Origin: Thermobifida alba
GTDB taxonomy: Bacteria > Actinomycetota > Actinomycetes > Streptosporangiales > Streptosporangiaceae
DNA: 64,000 nucleotides
Assembly: GCF_023208015.1 (NCBI RefSeq)
Contig: NZ_CP051627.1
Location: 2,542,001 to 2,606,000 of the forward strand
Reading direction: 5' to 3'
Part shown: one piece after another, positions 53,143-60,910 of the stretch
Numbering within the stretch: position 1 is the first letter of the stretch
How the letters are laid out: each line of letters begins with the position of its first letter
Notes under the pieces: generated by a model
Told to the model about the DNA's origin: nothing
The model's input: only the letters and a program-made list of their open reading frames with translations
Database searches by the model: none
Program-made: the position numbers and the translations under genes

Positions 53143-53946
53143 TCAGCGGGTCAGCTCGTAGCAGGCGATGGCCGCCGCGGCGGTGACGTTGAGGGAGTCC
53201 ACGTCGCGCGCGGCCATCGGGATGCGCGCCCGGACGTCGGCCTGGTCGATCCACCGGGTGGACAGCCCGTCCCCCTCCGCCCCCAGCAGCAGCGCGTACC
53301 TGCCGTCGCCGTCCCCCACCGCCTCGGCCAGCGGCACCGCGTCCGGCGCGGGGGTGAGCGCCACCAGGGTGAAGCCGCGCCGCCGCAGCTCCTCCAACCC
53401 GCCGTACCAGTCGTCGAGCCGGGCGTAGGGGAGGGTGAAGACCGCCCCCATGGACACCTTGACGGCGCGCCGGTACAGCGGGTCGGCGCAGCGGGGGGCC
53501 AGCACGGCCGCGTCGACGCCCAGCCCGGCGGCGCTGCGGAAGATCGCCCCCACGTTGGTGTGGTCGACGACGTCCTCCAGGACCACGACGCGGCGCGCGG
53601 CCGCGACCACCTCGGCGACCCCGGGCAGCGGCTTGCGGTGGAAGGAGGCGAGGACCCCGCGGTGCAGGTGGAAGCCGACCAGCCGCTCGGCGACTGCGTC
53701 GTCGACCACGTACACCGGGGCGTCGAAGGCGTCGGCCACGTCGTCGAGCACCGTGCGGCGGCGCCGGGTGAGCAGCAGCGAACGGGGGCGGTATCCGGCG
53801 CGCAGCGCACGGCGCACCACCTTCTCCCCCTCGGCCAGGAACAGCCCGTGCTCGGCCTCCAGGCTGCGGCGGAGGCTGCTGTCCCGCAGCCGCACGTAGT
53901 CGGCCAGCCGCTCGTCGGCGGGATCGGCCACCTCGATGACGTTCAC
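53143..53946 (-). CDS. TrmH/SpoU-family RNA 2'-O-methyltransferase
   Basis: The protein has 267 residues. An N-terminal recognition segment (RSLEAEHGLFLAEGEKVVRR) leads to the SPOUT trefoil domain: VVVLEDVVDHTNVGAIFRSA (Asn/Arg motif 1), RCADPLYRRAVKVSMGAVFT (motif 2) and GAEGDGLSTRWIDQADVRAR with DSLNVTAAAAIACYEL (motif 3). It methylates rRNA or tRNA ribose. GTG start with GGGG upstream; longer in-frame starts are not supported. Confidence 0.9.
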   Translation of the reverse strand: MNVIEVADPADERLADYVRLRDSSLRRSLEAEHGLFLAEGEKVVRRALRAGYRPRSLLLTRRRRTVLDDVADAFDAPVYVVDDAVAERLVGFHLHRGVLASFHRKPLPGVAEVVAAARRVVVLEDVVDHTNVGAIFRSAAGLGVDAAVLAPRCADPLYRRAVKVSMGAVFTLPYARLDDWYGGLEELRRRGFTLVALTPAPDAVPLAEAVGDGDGRYALLLGAEGDGLSTRWIDQADVRARIPMAARDVDSLNVTAAAAIACYELTR

Positions 53947-54022
53947 GGCCCCATTGTCGTCGACCCGGCACACCGGCCCGCCGGGACGGCGGCGTGCCCT
54001 CGCCGGAGGCTGCGGCCGCGCC

Positions 54023-54526
54023 CTAGTCGAGCGACTCGACCAGCGGCTTGAGGCGCTGCCAGCGGGCCTCCTCGCAGGAGCCGACGCGGGTGACCTCGGT
54101 GTCGATGGCCACCCCGTTCCAGGTTCCGCTGACCACCGCCGTCTCGGGGCCGTAGACGTCGTCGGTGCAGATGGCGCCCGGGTCGACCTCCTGGAAGGGG
54201 CCGGCCTCGTCCTCCTCCTCGCCGTTGGCGGCGAGCTGGGCGCAGACCGCCGGGTCGGCGAGGGGGTCGCCGGCGCAGTCGAGGCGCTGCTCGTGGAACT
54301 CCTCGCCGTCGTCCACCCGGACCTCCAGGCTCGCCACGGGCGAGTCGGGCAGATCGGAGAGCCCGCTCATGGTCTGGGCGGCCGCCTCGGTCCGGACCCC
54401 GGCCTCGGCCACGAAGGACGCCCCCACCACGGCGGTGTAGACGACCGCTCCGCCCAGGCAGAGCGAACCGAGCACGACACTGCCGACCGTACCGAGGGAA
54501 TTCCAACGAGCGCCCAGCTTGGACAT
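54023..54526 (-). CDS. Membrane-anchored subtilisin-inhibitor-like (SSI) protein
   Basis: The protein has 167 residues from an ATG with AGAGG upstream. An N-terminal hydrophobic anchor (about 10-40) is followed by a short linker and an SSI-like domain: conserved disulfide Cys in DCAGDPLADPAVCAQLAANG, the second pair around AICTDDVYGPETAVVSGTWN and VTRVGSCEEARW. Spacing and the GTWNG signature match Streptomyces subtilisin inhibitors, but the reactive loop reads CTDDVY instead of CPMVY, so the inhibitory P1 residue differs. Unlike secreted SSI it seems tethered to the membrane. Confidence 0.6.
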   Translation of the reverse strand: MSKLGARWNSLGTVGSVVLGSLCLGGAVVYTAVVGASFVAEAGVRTEAAAQTMSGLSDLPDSPVASLEVRVDDGEEFHEQRLDCAGDPLADPAVCAQLAANGEEEDEAGPFQEVDPGAICTDDVYGPETAVVSGTWNGVAIDTEVTRVGSCEEARWQRLKPLVESLD

Positions 54527-55235
54527 GGCCATCCTCTAAGAAGTCGAGCGATTCCGAATGACCGCGGCGAACTCCCCGCCACGGTCGCTTCATCCCGCGA
54601 CCCCCATCGCAGCCGGACCGGTCGGGTGTGCCACAACGCCCCCCGGCACAAACGCCACAACCGTGCGCATCCAGCACGCGAACCCCAGAAATCGACTGGC
54701 GCGAGCGGTTCGCCATCCTAGCCCCCGTTGCCCGCGGCGGCATCCCCGCTCCGCTCCGGCGGGGGGCCGCGGGCGGCGGGCAGCGGCGGTTCCGGTTCCG
54801 GGCACCACTGCCGGTCCGTCCCTGACACGGGGGCGGGATTCCCCATCCTGACCGGGAGGGACGGCACGCACCGCCGCTTCGCCCCCAAGGAGACCAAGGT
54901 CACATCAGACGGCCGAGCGGAGTCGCGGCCCCCACCGGCCGCGTGGGGAGTGCGGGCCCTCCGCCCCCTCCCCGACGTCGGGGGACCGGCCGGGACCGCC
55001 CCCGACTCCGACTCCGTTGATCACACTTCGACAACGGTACGGAGACTCCGTCGCATACTTCCTCCGAGAGCCGAATGCACCGCCCCCCCCCACAAAACAG
55101 GTGCAAACAACGTGAAAATTCACGTTCGCCCCCACCTCCCGGCACCACACCCCCCAAGACTCCCTTTTGTCCTGATCGTTGCCTTGAGTACCGTTCCTCC
55201 TTAAACCCGTTGGTAACAACCCCCGTGAGGTCACC
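54527..55235. other. Long gap with a small operator-like palindrome
   Basis: No gene I would defend; several Arg/Pro-rich shadow frames cross it. The right third (55030-55235) is AT-richer and includes the palindrome at 55109-55126 and several T-rich tracts, consistent with a promoter for the VWA protein. No riboswitch recognised. Confidence 0.45.
55109..55126. promoter_or_regulatory. Perfect palindrome, possible operator
   Basis: AACGTGAA and TTCACGTT are separated by AA, an 8+2+8 inverted repeat about 110 bp before the VWA protein start. It could bind a dimeric repressor. No regulator gene is adjacent. Confidence 0.45.
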
Positions 55236-57014
55236 TTGGGACGCCATCGCGGAAGCAACGCAGCCGACAACGCCCCCGACACCCGCCGCCGCGCGAACCG
55301 GCGACGGCGCCGCCGCGGCACCGGGCGTGCCCTCGCCGCGTTCGCCGCCGCACTCGCCATCCTCATCGGCCTCGGGGTCACCGGCTACTTCGTGCTGGGC
55401 GGCCGCCTCGGCTGCGCCAGCTCCTCCCTCCCCCTCCAGGTCGCGGCGGCCCCGGAGATCGCCCCCGTGCTCACCCGACTGGCCGACGACTTCAACTCCA
55501 CCGACGCGGCGAAGAACCGGTGCGTGACCGTGGAGGTGCGCGGCGCCGACTCCGCCGACGTCGCCTACAGCATCACCGGAGCCGGGCCGACCATGGGCGG
55601 CACCGAATCACAGGTGTGGATCCCCGACTCCACCCTGTGGGTCAAGACCGTCCAGCGCGACGCCGCCGACGACGTCGTCGTCAGCACCGGCACCTCCGTG
55701 GCCCGCTCCCCGCTGGTCCTGGTGACGACCGAGACCGTCGCAGCCGAAGCCGACGCCTCCGACACCCCGCTGTCCTGGGACAACCTGGTGCCGACCCAGG
55801 CACTGCCGGACCAGGACGCACCCCCCTACCAGGTGCACGTGATCGACCCGGTCAACAGCTCCTCCGGGCTCGCCACGCTCGCGCTCGTCAGCAACTCCGT
55901 CGGCACCGAGGAAGGCTCCCAGACCCGGTTCATCGCCGCCCTGCAGAACCTGCAGAAGTCGATCGCCCCCGACGAGGAGGCCGCCTTCACCCTGATCAGC
56001 GAGGCCGCCGACGACGAGCAGGCCCCGCTGCTGGTCCTCAGCGAACAGGCCGCCTGGCGACACAGCACCCGGTCCGGCTCCACCGTGCACGTCATCTATC
56101 CCGACAACGGCACCTACACCCTGGACTACCCCTACGTGCTGCGCTCCGACGCCCCCGAGGTGCAGCTCGCCGCCGAGGACTTCCGCGCCTTCCTCACCAG
56201 CCAGGAGGCGCAGCGGGCCATCCGCGCCGACGGGTTCCGCTCCGCCGACGACTCCACCGACCCCGAGGTGCTCACCGAGAAGCACGGCTTCCGCCCCGAG
56301 CACCCGGGGGAACTGCCCACCCCCGGCGAACAGGCGGCCAAGTCGCTGCTCCAGGCGTGGAACCAGCTCAAGCTCGGCACCCGCCTGCTCACCGTGGTCG
56401 ACATCTCCGGCTCCATGGCCGAACCCGTGCCCGGCACCGGACTCACCCGGATGCAGGTCACCAGCATGGCCGCCACCCAGGGCCTCACCCTGTTCCCCTC
56501 CAACGCCGAGATGGGCCTGTGGGAGTTCTCCGTCGCCCTCGAAGGCGACCAGGACTACCGGGAGACCGTCCCCATCCGCCCGCTGGACGCCGAGGTCGAC
56601 GGCGCCACCCAGCACGAGGTGCTGACCGCGGCGCTGACCGGCCTGACGCCCAAACCGGACGGGGACACCGGCCTGTACGACACGATCCTGGCCGCCTACC
56701 AGGAGCTGACCGAGGGCTACGCGGCCGACCGGGTCAACACCCTGCTGGTGCTCACCGACGGCAACAACGACGACCACGACAGCATCTCGCTGAACGAGCT
56801 GCTGGACCAGCTGGAGGAGCTGTACCAGCCCGACCGCCCGGTCAGCATCATCGCCATCTCCTTCGGCCCCGACGTGGACCCCGAACCCCTGGAGCAGATC
56901 GCCGAGACCACCCGGGGCGCCGCCTACACCACGGAGGACCCCACCGAGATCGGGGAGATCTTCCTCAGCGCCTTCGCCCTGCGCATCTCCGGCGGAGGGG
57001 GAGAGGAGGAGTAG
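55236..57014 (+). CDS. Membrane protein with solute-binding-like and VWA domains
   Basis: The protein has 592 residues. An Arg-rich N-terminus (HRGSNAADN then RRRANRRRRRRG) precedes a membrane span (about 36-55). The external region begins PLQVAAAPEIAPVLTRLADD and continues to about 350 in a periplasmic-binding-like fold, with SSGLATLALVSNSVGTEEGS. A C-terminal von Willebrand A domain has the MIDAS Asp389 in VVDISGSMAEPVPGTGLTRM, then ETVPIRPLDAEVDGATQHEV and TLLVLTDGNNDDHDSISLNE. The start is TTG with GTGAGGT. It likely senses or binds an extracellular ligand or surface partner. A perfect hairpin follows. Confidence 0.88.
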   Translation: MGRHRGSNAADNAPDTRRRANRRRRRRGTGRALAAFAAALAILIGLGVTGYFVLGGRLGCASSSLPLQVAAAPEIAPVLTRLADDFNSTDAAKNRCVTVEVRGADSADVAYSITGAGPTMGGTESQVWIPDSTLWVKTVQRDAADDVVVSTGTSVARSPLVLVTTETVAAEADASDTPLSWDNLVPTQALPDQDAPPYQVHVIDPVNSSSGLATLALVSNSVGTEEGSQTRFIAALQNLQKSIAPDEEAAFTLISEAADDEQAPLLVLSEQAAWRHSTRSGSTVHVIYPDNGTYTLDYPYVLRSDAPEVQLAAEDFRAFLTSQEAQRAIRADGFRSADDSTDPEVLTEKHGFRPEHPGELPTPGEQAAKSLLQAWNQLKLGTRLLTVVDISGSMAEPVPGTGLTRMQVTSMAATQGLTLFPSNAEMGLWEFSVALEGDQDYRETVPIRPLDAEVDGATQHEVLTAALTGLTPKPDGDTGLYDTILAAYQELTEGYAADRVNTLLVLTDGNNDDHDSISLNELLDQLEELYQPDRPVSIIAISFGPDVDPEPLEQIAETTRGAAYTTEDPTEIGEIFLSAFALRISGGGGEEE

Positions 57015-57019
57015 CGCCG

Positions 57020-57051
57020 GGGGCGGCGGGGCGGGCACGCCCCGCCGCCCC
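57020..57051 (+). terminator. Terminator hairpin after the VWA gene
   Basis: A 14-bp perfect stem GGGGCGGCGGGGCG/CGCCCCGCCGCCCC with a GGCA loop, 6 bp after the stop. Confidence 0.8.
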
Positions 57052-57089
57052 TCCCGCCCGGCCCGGCCGCGCTCCCGAAGTGGGTGTCC

Positions 57090-57174
57090 AGACGGATAGA
57101 CCCTGCTTTCCGGGGGATACCGTCTATGGACTTGTCGCACGTATTCGCATACGCAGTGATGTGCGGAATACGTG
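57090..57174 (+). promoter_or_regulatory. Structured 5' leader of the amidase-like gene
   Basis: Two nested or tandem stems: AGACGG (57090-57095) with CCGTCT (57120-57125), and CACGTATTC (57138-57146) with GAATACGTG (57166-57174). The second is a 9-bp perfect stem with a 19-nt loop, lying 22 bp before the ATG. It may be a hairpin-based translational control or an operator; no known riboswitch class is recognised. Confidence 0.4.
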
Positions 57175-57196
57175 GACTCACTGAGAGGCGGCCGCC

Positions 57197-57820
57197 ATGG
57201 CCAACGCTTGGATGCCCGCAGCCGGAAGAGTGACCAGCAGTTTTCTCGGAGGACGTCCCCGGGGCGGCGCACCGCGCGCCGTCTGGAGCGTGAGCGAATG
57301 CGACCCGAACCGGTGGTCCGCACACTCGGTCGCGCACCGCCTGGCCGACACGGGCCGCGCCGTCCACCTGGTGTGGAATCCGGTGACCGGCGACGTCGCC
57401 CAACTCCTGCCCGCCACCGTGGCCGCCACGGGCCAGCTCACCCCGGACAGCCGGGTCGACCGTGCCGGAGAGGGCCGCGTCTGCATCCTCGTCCAGGTCG
57501 TCGGCCACTCCCTGAAGCCGTTCACCGACGGCCCGCTCCACGGCCTGGACCCCGTCCTCGCCTGGCTGGACTCCTGGGGCATCCCCCGGACCTGGCCCGC
57601 CGGCCCTCCGGGGTCCCCGTCCCCCCACAGCGACGCCGACCGGGAGCACCGGTGGGCGCGGGGAGGACACTTCGGCCACTCCCAGGTCCCCGGTTCCGTG
57701 GCCGACGGCCCCGGAGCCGTCGACGTGGTACGGCTGCGCGGCGACCTGCTGCCCCCTCCCCGTCAGGAGCGGCCCGGTCCGCTCCCGGCACGGCTGCGGC
57801 ACGTGCGCGGCGGGAACTGA
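57197..57820 (+). CDS. Amidase_2-like (peptidoglycan-binding) hypothetical protein
   Basis: The protein has 207 residues. The core resembles N-acetylmuramoyl-L-alanine amidase (amidase_2/PGRP) segments: AHSVAHRLADTGRAVHLVWN, PVTGDVAQLLPATVAATGQL and the late GHFGHSQVPGSVADGPGAVD, where His and Asp residues could bind zinc. No signal peptide is evident, and the family link is by pattern only. The ATG is preceded by GAGAGGCGG. It follows a structured leader. Confidence 0.55.
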   Translation: MANAWMPAAGRVTSSFLGGRPRGGAPRAVWSVSECDPNRWSAHSVAHRLADTGRAVHLVWNPVTGDVAQLLPATVAATGQLTPDSRVDRAGEGRVCILVQVVGHSLKPFTDGPLHGLDPVLAWLDSWGIPRTWPAGPPGSPSPHSDADREHRWARGGHFGHSQVPGSVADGPGAVDVVRLRGDLLPPPRQERPGPLPARLRHVRGGN

Positions 57821-57919
57821 CCGCAGCCTCCCCTCCCGGGCGCTCCGCCCGTCCCACGGCCGCGGGCAGCGGGTCCCTCGTGGTCCGGTCGAGTCCCGGA
57901 AGCCCTTAGTCTGTCGCTC

Positions 57920-59674
57920 ATGGGTGGATCGATCGAGCCAGGCTGGTACGCGGACCCCGAAGGAACTCCGGGCCAGCTCCGTTGGTGGAACGGCAACGAG
58001 TGGACGCAGCACGTCCGCCCGCTGTCCGAGTTCACCTCAGACCAGAACACCGCCGACGCCTCGGCGGCTTCCCAGCACACGACCGACTCGGGCAGCGGGA
58101 CCTCGCCCGACGAGGCGACCGTCAACCTCGGCAGCGGCCCCTCACCCACCGACGCCACCATGCGCATCGACCCCCCGGCCGCTCCCGCCTCCCACGACGA
58201 CGACCCCACCGCCGACCTCACCCCCGCCCCCGACGAGGCGACCGTCAACCTCGGCAGCGGCCCCTCACCCACCGACGCCACCATGCGCGTCAACCCCCCG
58301 GCCGCTCCCGCCTCCCACGACGACGACCCCACCGCCGACCTCACCCCCGCCCCCGACGAGGCGACCGTCAACCTCGGCAGCGGCCCCTCACCCACCGACG
58401 CCACCATGCGCGTCAACCCCCCGGCCGCTCCCGCCTCCCACGACGACGACCCCACCGCCGACCTCACCCCCGCCCCCGACGAGGCGACCGTCAACCTCGG
58501 CAGCGGCCCCTCACCCACCGACGCCACCATGCGCGTCAACCCCCCGGCCGCTCCCGCCTCCCACGACGACGACCCCACCGCCGACCTCACCCCCCAGACC
58601 CGTTTCCTCGGCGACGCGGAGGCGGACGAGGCGCCGAAGACCGCGGTGTTCGACTCCGGCGACGCCCCCCGGACCGCGGTGCTCGGCTCCGGCGACGCCC
58701 CCCGGACCGCGGTGTTCAACCCCGGCGATCCGGTGTTCACCCAGGCGGCCTCGGGTGAGGGCACCGAGGAGGAGGAGGACGGGGGACGCAAGTTCAACAA
58801 GTTCCTCGGCAGCCTCAAGGAAGGCATCCAGGACTACCGCGCCGAACTGGCCGAGGAGCGCAAGAAGCGCCAGGAGGAGCAGCGCCGCAAGGCCGAGGAG
58901 GAGGCCAAGCGGCGTGCCGAGCGGGAGGCCAGGGAGGCGGAGGAGCGCAAGAAGCGCGAGGAGGAGGAGCGCAGGCGGCTCGCGGAGCAGGCCAAGGCGG
59001 CTCCGCCGGGGTCGGCCCCCCACACGCCGGGAGCCGCTCCCCACCCCTCCGCCGAGTCCGGCGGCACCCCCGGCCGCACCCCGTCGGGAGCGAACCCGAG
59101 CCACGCCCCCTCCGGGGCGAACCCGAGTCACGCCCCCTCCGGCCCGCACCGGGGCTACTCCCCCTCCGGCCCGAACGCCGGATACCCGCCGGCGCCCCCG
59201 GTCCGACCGACCCCGCACCCCGCCGGCCCCCAGCCGTACCCGTATCCGCCGCAGACCGGCGCGCAGCGCGGCGCGGCCGCCTACCCGCCGCCCTCCCGTC
59301 CGGCCCCGTCGCCCGGACACGGCGCCGCTCCTGCTCCGGCGCGCAACCGCCCGGCGGCTCCGCCCGGGCACCCGCCGCGGGCACCGCAGGCTCCCGCGCC
59401 CTACAACCGGGGCGGCCACCCCGCCCCGGGGACGCCCGGACAGCCCCCGCTCCCGGGGCGGCCCCCGTGGGGCCCCGGCCAGGGCGGCCCGTACCCGGCG
59501 CAGCCCCCGGCTCCCCAGAAGAAGAAGGGCGGCTGCTGCGGCTGCGGCTGCGTCTCCACGCTGCTCATCCTGCTGGTCGTCCTGGCGGCCATCGGGATCT
59601 GCGGCTACCTGTGGCTGGACGGGAACGAGCTGATGGTCGCGATCTTCGGCCACCCGAGCCTGGTGGGCCTGTGA
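57920..59674 (+). CDS. DUF2510 protein with a 41-residue tandem repeat array and C-terminal membrane anchor
   Basis: The protein has 584 residues. An N-terminal DUF2510 domain (EPGWYADPEGTPGQLRWWNG then EWTQHVRP) is followed by four near-identical repeats (about residues 63-226), each with DEATVNLGS, TDATMRV and DPTADLT. A segment with KTAVFDSG, RTAVLGSG and RTAVFNPG leads to a charged coiled coil (KKRQEEQRRKAEEEAKRRAE), a long Pro-rich stretch and a Cys-rich KKKGGCCGCGC before the last span. Thr residues in acidic-hydrophobic contexts suggest kinase or FHA-type recognition (inference). Function unknown. Leaderless-looking start (TTAGTC about 12 bp upstream). Confidence 0.75.
   Translation: MGGSIEPGWYADPEGTPGQLRWWNGNEWTQHVRPLSEFTSDQNTADASAASQHTTDSGSGTSPDEATVNLGSGPSPTDATMRIDPPAAPASHDDDPTADLTPAPDEATVNLGSGPSPTDATMRVNPPAAPASHDDDPTADLTPAPDEATVNLGSGPSPTDATMRVNPPAAPASHDDDPTADLTPAPDEATVNLGSGPSPTDATMRVNPPAAPASHDDDPTADLTPQTRFLGDAEADEAPKTAVFDSGDAPRTAVLGSGDAPRTAVFNPGDPVFTQAASGEGTEEEEDGGRKFNKFLGSLKEGIQDYRAELAEERKKRQEEQRRKAEEEAKRRAEREAREAEERKKREEEERRRLAEQAKAAPPGSAPHTPGAAPHPSAESGGTPGRTPSGANPSHAPSGANPSHAPSGPHRGYSPSGPNAGYPPAPPVRPTPHPAGPQPYPYPPQTGAQRGAAAYPPPSRPAPSPGHGAAPAPARNRPAAPPGHPPRAPQAPAPYNRGGHPAPGTPGQPPLPGRPPWGPGQGGPYPAQPPAPQKKKGGCCGCGCVSTLLILLVVLAAIGICGYLWLDGNELMVAIFGHPSLVGL
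58106..58597 (+). repeat. Four 123-bp in-frame tandem repeats
   Basis: Units start at 58106, 58229, 58352 and 58475, exactly 41 codons each. They are almost identical at the DNA level (the first differs at two codons, ATCGAC versus GTCAAC), so they were recently duplicated or are homogenised by recombination. They encode Thr/Pro-rich sequence in the DUF2510 protein. Confidence 0.95.
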
Positions 59675-59779
59675 CCCCCGCCCGCCCGCGTTCCCGCCCC
59701 TTGCGGCCCGGGCGGGAACGCGGGCGGGGACGATCGCGCACCGGCCGGGCCCCGGGGGAAAAGTTCTAAGCTATCCCTT

Positions 59780-60415
59780 ATGAACGACAGCCTGGTGTGG
59801 ATCGACTGTGAGATGACAGGACTCGATCTGAAGAAGGACGCGCTGATCGAAGTGGCCTGTCTCATCACGGACGGCGAACTCAACCAGCTCGACGAAGGCA
59901 TCGACGTGGTCATCAAACCGCCGCAGGCGGCGCTGGACCAGATGGGCGAGTTCGTCACCCAGATGCACACCACGTCCGGGCTGCTGGCCGAACTCGACAG
60001 CGGGGTGACCCTCGCCGAAGCCGAACAGCTCGTCCTCGACCACATCCGGCGCTACGTCCCGGAGCCGAAGAAGGTCCCGCTGTGCGGCAACTCCATCGCC
60101 ACCGACCGGGCCTTCCTCGCGCGGGACATGCCGCGCATCGACGAGCACCTGCACTACCGCATGGTGGACGTGTCCAGCGTCAAGGAACTGCTGCGCCGCT
60201 GGTACCCCCGGGTGTACTTCGCCAGCCCCGAGAAGCACGGCGGCCACCGCGCGCTGGCCGACATCACCGAGAGCATCCGGGAGCTGCGCTACTTCCGCGC
60301 GGCCGCCTTCGTCCCCCCGCCGGGCCCCGACAGCGCCACGGCCAAGGCCATCGCCGCCGACATCGTCGCGGGAGGCACCGGCCTCGGTGTGGGAACCCCC
60401 ACCGAGAAAGGGTGA
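59780..60415 (+). CDS. orn: Oligoribonuclease
   Basis: The protein has 211 residues of the DEDDh 3'-5' exonuclease family, degrading 2-5-nt RNA to mononucleotides. Catalytic residues: Asp9 and Glu11 in [29 protein letters not shown] with the third Asp, and [16 protein letters not shown] with the His and last Asp. Length is standard. The ATG lacks a ribosome binding site but TAAGCT lies about 10 bp upstream, fitting a leaderless start. tRNA-His follows 73 bp downstream. Confidence 0.96.
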   Translation: MNDSLVWIDCEMTGLDLKKDALIEVACLITDGELNQLDEGIDVVIKPPQAALDQMGEFVTQMHTTSGLLAELDSGVTLAEAEQLVLDHIRRYVPEPKKVPLCGNSIATDRAFLARDMPRIDEHLHYRMVDVSSVKELLRRWYPRVYFASPEKHGGHRALADITESIRELRYFRAAAFVPPPGPDSATAKAIAADIVAGGTGLGVGTPTEKG

Positions 60416-60488
60416 GCGAAGCACTCCCAGAACCCGGTAGTATTCTGCTGAACGCGGGGGCCGACCACGGTCCGGCTCCGCGCTCGTG

Positions 60489-60564
60489 GTGGGTGTAGCT
60501 CAGCTGGCAGAGCACCTGGTTGTGGTCCAGGTTGTCGCGGGTTCAAATCCCGTCACTCACCCCA
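60489..60564 (+). tRNA. tRNA-His (anticodon GUG)
   Basis: Full cloverleaf: acceptor GTGGGTG with CACTCAC (one G-T pair), anticodon loop reading TTGTGGT with GTG, T-arm GCGGG-TTCAAAT-CCCGT. G at 60488 gives the G-1 typical of tRNA-His opposite discriminator C60561. CCA is encoded at 60562-60564. Confidence 0.96.
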
Positions 60565-60566
60565 AG

Positions 60567-60590
60567 GGCCCCGGTCTTCGGACCGGGGCC
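60567..60590 (+). terminator. Terminator hairpin after tRNA-His
   Basis: GGCCCCGGTC-TTCG-GACCGGGGCC, a perfect 10-bp stem with a TTCG loop, followed by TCCGCTTTTC. Confidence 0.9.
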
Positions 60591-60910
60591 TCCGCTTTTC
60601 CCGGGGGCTTCCCGCAGCCGCCTCCGCCCGCCGCTGCCGCTCCCCGTCCGGCTCCGTCCCCGGCCTCTTCCGGCCCCGCACGCCGACACGGCCGGAAGAG
60701 GCCGGTTGTCCCCAGCGCCGTTCCCGGGTCTTGCTTTTTCCCGGCCGAATAACGCACGGTAGAGCATGGTGTGAACAACGGTCATTTCACCGAATGGACC
60801 CCCGGGGGGTTGTCTCCCCTTCGTTACGATGATCCCCGCGGGTCACTTCGAGGGCACCCCCGTCCCGACCGGCACCCGTCCCACGCGCCTCACCCCTGGG
60901 AGCCTGTACC
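60591..60910. other. Intergenic stretch before the Tad operon
   Basis: No gene seen. It contains an unexplained 16-bp perfect hairpin (60660-60705). The right part (60740-60850) is less GC-rich and likely holds the operon promoter; no known sigma-factor motif is clear to me. Confidence 0.5.
60660..60705. repeat. Long perfect hairpin of unclear role
   Basis: CCGGCCTCTTCCGGCC pairs with GGCCGGAAGAGGCCGG, a 16-bp perfect stem and 14-nt loop. tRNA-His already has its own terminator 70 bp upstream and no minus-strand gene ends here, so this looks redundant as a terminator. Confidence 0.6.

Noticed and set aside
54728-55204. 158-codon plus-strand frame in the gap before the VWA gene
   Set aside because: No start signal, low-complexity composition, and it overlaps the likely promoter region.
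58106-58597. CRISPR or satellite-type repeats
   Set aside because: The units are in-frame, contiguous and coding, with no spacers; they are protein repeats.
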